DNA of 7,756 bases from DAORHV01 sp964458645 (GTDB lineage: Bacteria > Patescibacteriota > Gracilibacteria > Peribacterales > Peribacteraceae), in assembly GCA_964458645.1 (NCBI GenBank), contig CAYWJU010000028.1, forward strand, positions 1 through 7,756, written 5' to 3'. This document shows, piece by piece, positions 5,791-7,756 of the stretch. A program made the position numbers and the translations under genes. The first letter of the stretch is position 1. Each line of letters starts with the position of its first letter. The notes below the pieces were generated by a model. The model searched no databases. It saw nothing but the letters and a program-made list of their open reading frames with translations, and was not told where the DNA came from.

Positions 5791-6399
5791 GTGTCCGGTC
5801 ACTTGTACATCGTCACGGCACCGTCCGGTGCCGGAAAAACGACGCTGGTGCGGTTGCTGCTGGAGAACGATTCCGGCATCCGGCTGTCCATTTCCCATAC
5901 GACTCGATCGCCGCGACCCGGTGAGCAGGACGGTCGCGAGTACAACTTTGTCGATATGGCGGCATTCCGCGCAATGGTTGATCGCGGTGAGTTCCTCGAA
6001 TGGGCCGAGGTGCATGGCAACTGCTATGGCACTTCGCGGGTCTGGATCGAGCGCGAGATGGCGGCCGGGCGCGATGTGCTGCTCGAAATCGACTGGCAGG
6101 GCGCACAGCAGGTCCGCAAGCTGTTTCCGGCGGCAATCGGTGTCTTCATCCTGCCGCCATCGATGGCGGAACTCGAACGCCGCTTGACCGGCCGCGGCAC
6201 CGACAGCGCCGAAGTGATCGCGCGCCGTCTTGCTGCGGCGCAAGAGGAAATGCGGCATGTCTCTGAATTTGATTATGTTATTATCAATGACGAGCTGCAG
6301 CAGGCGCTTTCCGACCTGCTTTCGGTGGCCCGCGCTTCCCGTCTCCATCTGGAGGACCAGCGTAGCCGCCATGCCGCATTGTTCAATTCGCTGTTCTGA
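5791..6399 (+). CDS. gmk: Guanylate kinase
   Basis: A 202-residue cytoplasmic enzyme that phosphorylates GMP (and dGMP) to GDP with ATP, an essential step of guanine nucleotide supply. The P-loop APSGAGKTT lies at 10-18. The GMP-binding part contains SHTTRSPRPGEQDGREYNF (35-53), GEFLEWAEVHGNCYGTS (66-82) and DVLLEIDWQGAQQVR (95-109). The lid region is RRLTGRGTDS (130-139), followed by the C-terminal helix with SEFDYVIIND. The length is normal. The start is GTG, chosen from the Shine-Dalgarno and the close fit of the N-terminus to the family. It lies between yicC and rpoZ, 18 bases before rpoZ, as in the gmk-rpoZ-spoT operon of E. coli. Its substrate pool links it functionally to the (p)ppGpp enzyme two genes downstream. 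Confidence 0.97.
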   Translation: MSGHLYIVTAPSGAGKTTLVRLLLENDSGIRLSISHTTRSPRPGEQDGREYNFVDMAAFRAMVDRGEFLEWAEVHGNCYGTSRVWIEREMAAGRDVLLEIDWQGAQQVRKLFPAAIGVFILPPSMAELERRLTGRGTDSAEVIARRLAAAQEEMRHVSEFDYVIINDELQQALSDLLSVARASRLHLEDQRSRHAALFNSLF

Positions 6400-6417
6400 A
6401 TCATAGGTATCCGCATC

Positions 6418-6624
6418 ATGGCCCGAGTAACCGTAGACGACTGCCTCAAACGTATCCCCAACCGCTTCCAGATGACGCTGGCTGCGACCTACCGCGCCCG
6501 CCAGCTGGCCTCCGGTGCAACGCCGCTGGTCGAGACCGAGAAGGACAAGCCGACCGTCATCGCCCTGCGCGAAATCGGTTCCGGCAAGGTCGGTCTGGAA
6601 GTCCTCAATCGCGGTCAGGCCTGA
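6418..6624 (+). CDS. rpoZ: RNA polymerase omega subunit
   Basis: A 68-residue protein starting MARVTVDDCLKRIPNRFQ, with the conserved core TYRARQLASG and the later ALREIGSGKV. Omega assists folding and assembly of the beta' subunit. In E. coli its N-terminal MAR residues form ppGpp site 1 together with beta', and that MAR motif is intact here. It is shorter than the 91-residue E. coli protein and lacks its acidic C-terminal tail; as I recall, this length is usual in betaproteobacteria. The ATG is preceded by a modest AGG about 10 bases upstream. It lies between gmk (18-base gap) and the spoT-type gene (33-base gap) in one operon. A second in-frame TGA lies at 6628-6630, directly after its stop. 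Confidence 0.96.
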   Translation: MARVTVDDCLKRIPNRFQMTLAATYRARQLASGATPLVETEKDKPTVIALREIGSGKVGLEVLNRGQA

Positions 6625-6657
6625 TCGTGATCCCGGCGGAAGGCAAGGTGTACGCGA

Positions 6658-7756
6658 ATGGACGCCGAAACCGCCGCCCCGCCCGGACGTCGTTCCGCCC
6701 CGCATGAAGACCCGGCGTTCCGGGTCTTCATCGATAGCCTCAGTTACCTAAAACCTGACGAAGTAGCGCTCGTACGCGACGCGTACGCCTTCGCGGAGGC
6801 CGCTCACGCCGGCCAGACGCGCTACTCCGGGGAACCCTACATCACGCATCCGCTGGCGGTCGCCGGCGCCCTCGCCGAGTGGCAGATGGACGTGCAGGCG
6901 GTCGTCGCCGCGCTGCTGCACGACGTGATGGAGGACACCGCCGTCACCAAGGCCCAGATTGCCCAGCGTTTCGGCAAGCATGTGGCCGAGCTGGTCGATG
7001 GCCTCTCCAAGCTCGACAAGATCGAGTTCCAGTCGCACCAGGAAGCTCAGGCCGAAAACTTCCGCAAGATGCTGATGGCGATGGCGCGCGACCTGCGCGT
7101 CGTGCTGATCAAGCTCGCCGACCGTATGCACAACCTGCAGACGATGTCGCACGTGCGGGCCGACAAGCGCCGGCGCATCGCCACGGAAACCCTCGAGATC
7201 TATGCGCCGATCGCCAACCGCCTCGGGCTGAACAAGCTGTTCCGCCAGCTGCAGGACCTCTCGTTCGAACTGATCCACCCCCTGCGTGCCAAGGTCATCG
7301 CACGGGCGCTCAATGCGGCACGCGGCAATCGCCGCGAGCTGCTGTCGCGCATCCTCGACAACGTCAATGGCAAGATGCTCGAGGCCGGCATCCGTGCCCA
7401 GGTCTTCGGCCGGGAAAAGAGTCTCTACTCGATCTACCGCAAGATGGAGGAGAAGCGCCTTTCCTTCTCGCAGGTGCTCGACATCTACGGCTTCCGTGTC
7501 GTGGTCAAGGATGTATCGACCTGCTACCTCGCCCTTGGCGCCCTGCATGCGCTTTACAAGCCGGTACCGGGCAAGTTCAAGGATTACATCGCGATCCCGA
7601 AGGTCAATGGCTACCAGTCGCTGCACACGACGCTGATCGGCCCCTTCGGAACACCGATCGAGGTGCAGATCCGTACCGAGGAAATGCACCACGTCGCCCA
7701 AGAAGGCGTCGCGTCCCACTGGCTGTACAAGGATGCCGAGCAGAGCGGTGCCGATC
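6658..7756 (+). CDS. spoT: Bifunctional (p)ppGpp synthetase/hydrolase, SpoT/Rel type (3' partial)
   Basis: The frame starts at ATG 6658 and remains open to the right edge, giving 366 residues of a protein usually above 700. An AAGGTG lies 7 bases before the ATG, which is also the first start codon after two in-frame stops. The hydrolase domain is intact: YITHP (61-65), LLHDVMEDT with His88-Asp89 and Glu92-Asp93, and IKLADRMHNLQTM (151-163). The synthetase domain follows: GREKSLYSIYRKM, VLDIYGFRVVV, GKFKDYIAIPKVNGYQSLHT, then EVQIRTEEMHHVAQEGVASHW. The basic KFKD (306-309) corresponds to the RXKD motif of bifunctional enzymes, not the acidic EXDD of monofunctional RelA. Both activities are therefore expected, setting the level of the stringent-response alarmone. 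The regulatory TGS and ACT domains lie outside the window. Its position after rpoZ matches spoT in E. coli. Confidence 0.95.
   Translation, partial: MDAETAAPPGRRSAPHEDPAFRVFIDSLSYLKPDEVALVRDAYAFAEAAHAGQTRYSGEPYITHPLAVAGALAEWQMDVQAVVAALLHDVMEDTAVTKAQIAQRFGKHVAELVDGLSKLDKIEFQSHQEAQAENFRKMLMAMARDLRVVLIKLADRMHNLQTMSHVRADKRRRIATETLEIYAPIANRLGLNKLFRQLQDLSFELIHPLRAKVIARALNAARGNRRELLSRILDNVNGKMLEAGIRAQVFGREKSLYSIYRKMEEKRLSFSQVLDIYGFRVVVKDVSTCYLALGALHALYKPVPGKFKDYIAIPKVNGYQSLHTTLIGPFGTPIEVQIRTEEMHHVAQEGVASHWLYKDAEQSGAD

Noticed and set aside
4786..6705. Leftward open frame of 639 codons antisense to yicC, gmk and rpoZ
   Set aside because: It lies opposite three confidently identified genes, is rich in Arg, His, Gln and Leu as expected for an antisense shadow in GC-rich DNA, and shows no domain I recognise.
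6748..7719. Leftward open frame of 323 codons antisense to spoT
   Set aside because: Same pattern of shadow composition over a conserved RSH coding region, with no recognisable motif.
1..7756. tRNA or rRNA genes, CRISPR arrays, insertion sequences, attachment sites
   Set aside because: I saw no direct repeat arrays, inverted-repeat-bounded transposase genes or RNA gene sequences; the intergenic gaps are mostly under 60 bases, the largest being 137 bases.

Overview
The window is GC-rich, has no mobile or foreign-looking DNA, and consists almost entirely of tightly packed genes. The organism is most likely a denitrifying betaproteobacterium, perhaps of the Rhodocyclales (Thauera/Azoarcus-like). 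This is inferred from the end of a cytochrome cd1 nitrite reductase gene, the gmk-rpoZ-spoT order, a short 68-residue omega subunit, and a kinase-phosphatase-rph-rdgB-hemW series. I could not run a database search, so the taxonomic assignment is a judgement.

Layout. (1) Positions 1-305, + strand: the last 100 codons of nirS, followed by a strong intrinsic terminator at 328-362. (2) Positions 362-4771, - strand: a five-gene series, in transcription order a Hanks-type Ser/Thr kinase, a PP2C phosphatase, rph (RNase PH), rdgB (XTP/dITP pyrophosphatase) and hemW (heme chaperone). The genes are almost contiguous: two ATGA start/stop overlaps and gaps of 14 and 9 bases, so this is very probably one operon. 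A reasonable sigma70-type promoter (5/6 and 4/6 matches, 17-base spacer) precedes the kinase. (3) Positions 4772-4908: a divergent intergenic region. (4) Positions 4909-7756, + strand: yicC, gmk, rpoZ and a spoT/rel-type gene that runs off the right edge, with gaps of 36, 18 and 33 bases.

How the genes fit together. The right-hand operon links guanylate supply (Gmk), (p)ppGpp synthesis and hydrolysis (SpoT), and the RNA polymerase subunit that helps form a ppGpp site (omega, with an intact MAR start). The left-hand operon links a reversible protein phosphorylation pair to tRNA 3' processing, nucleotide-pool cleaning and heme trafficking. The targets of the kinase pair cannot be read from the sequence.

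The most notable oddity is in yicC. An in-frame TAG at 5752 stands where the family normally has a Glu codon. The six codons after it still spell the usual conserved C-terminus, then a second TAG lies directly before the gmk ribosome binding site. This looks like a recent nonsense change, a sequencing error or possible readthrough. I found no wholly novel system; the other points are modest.
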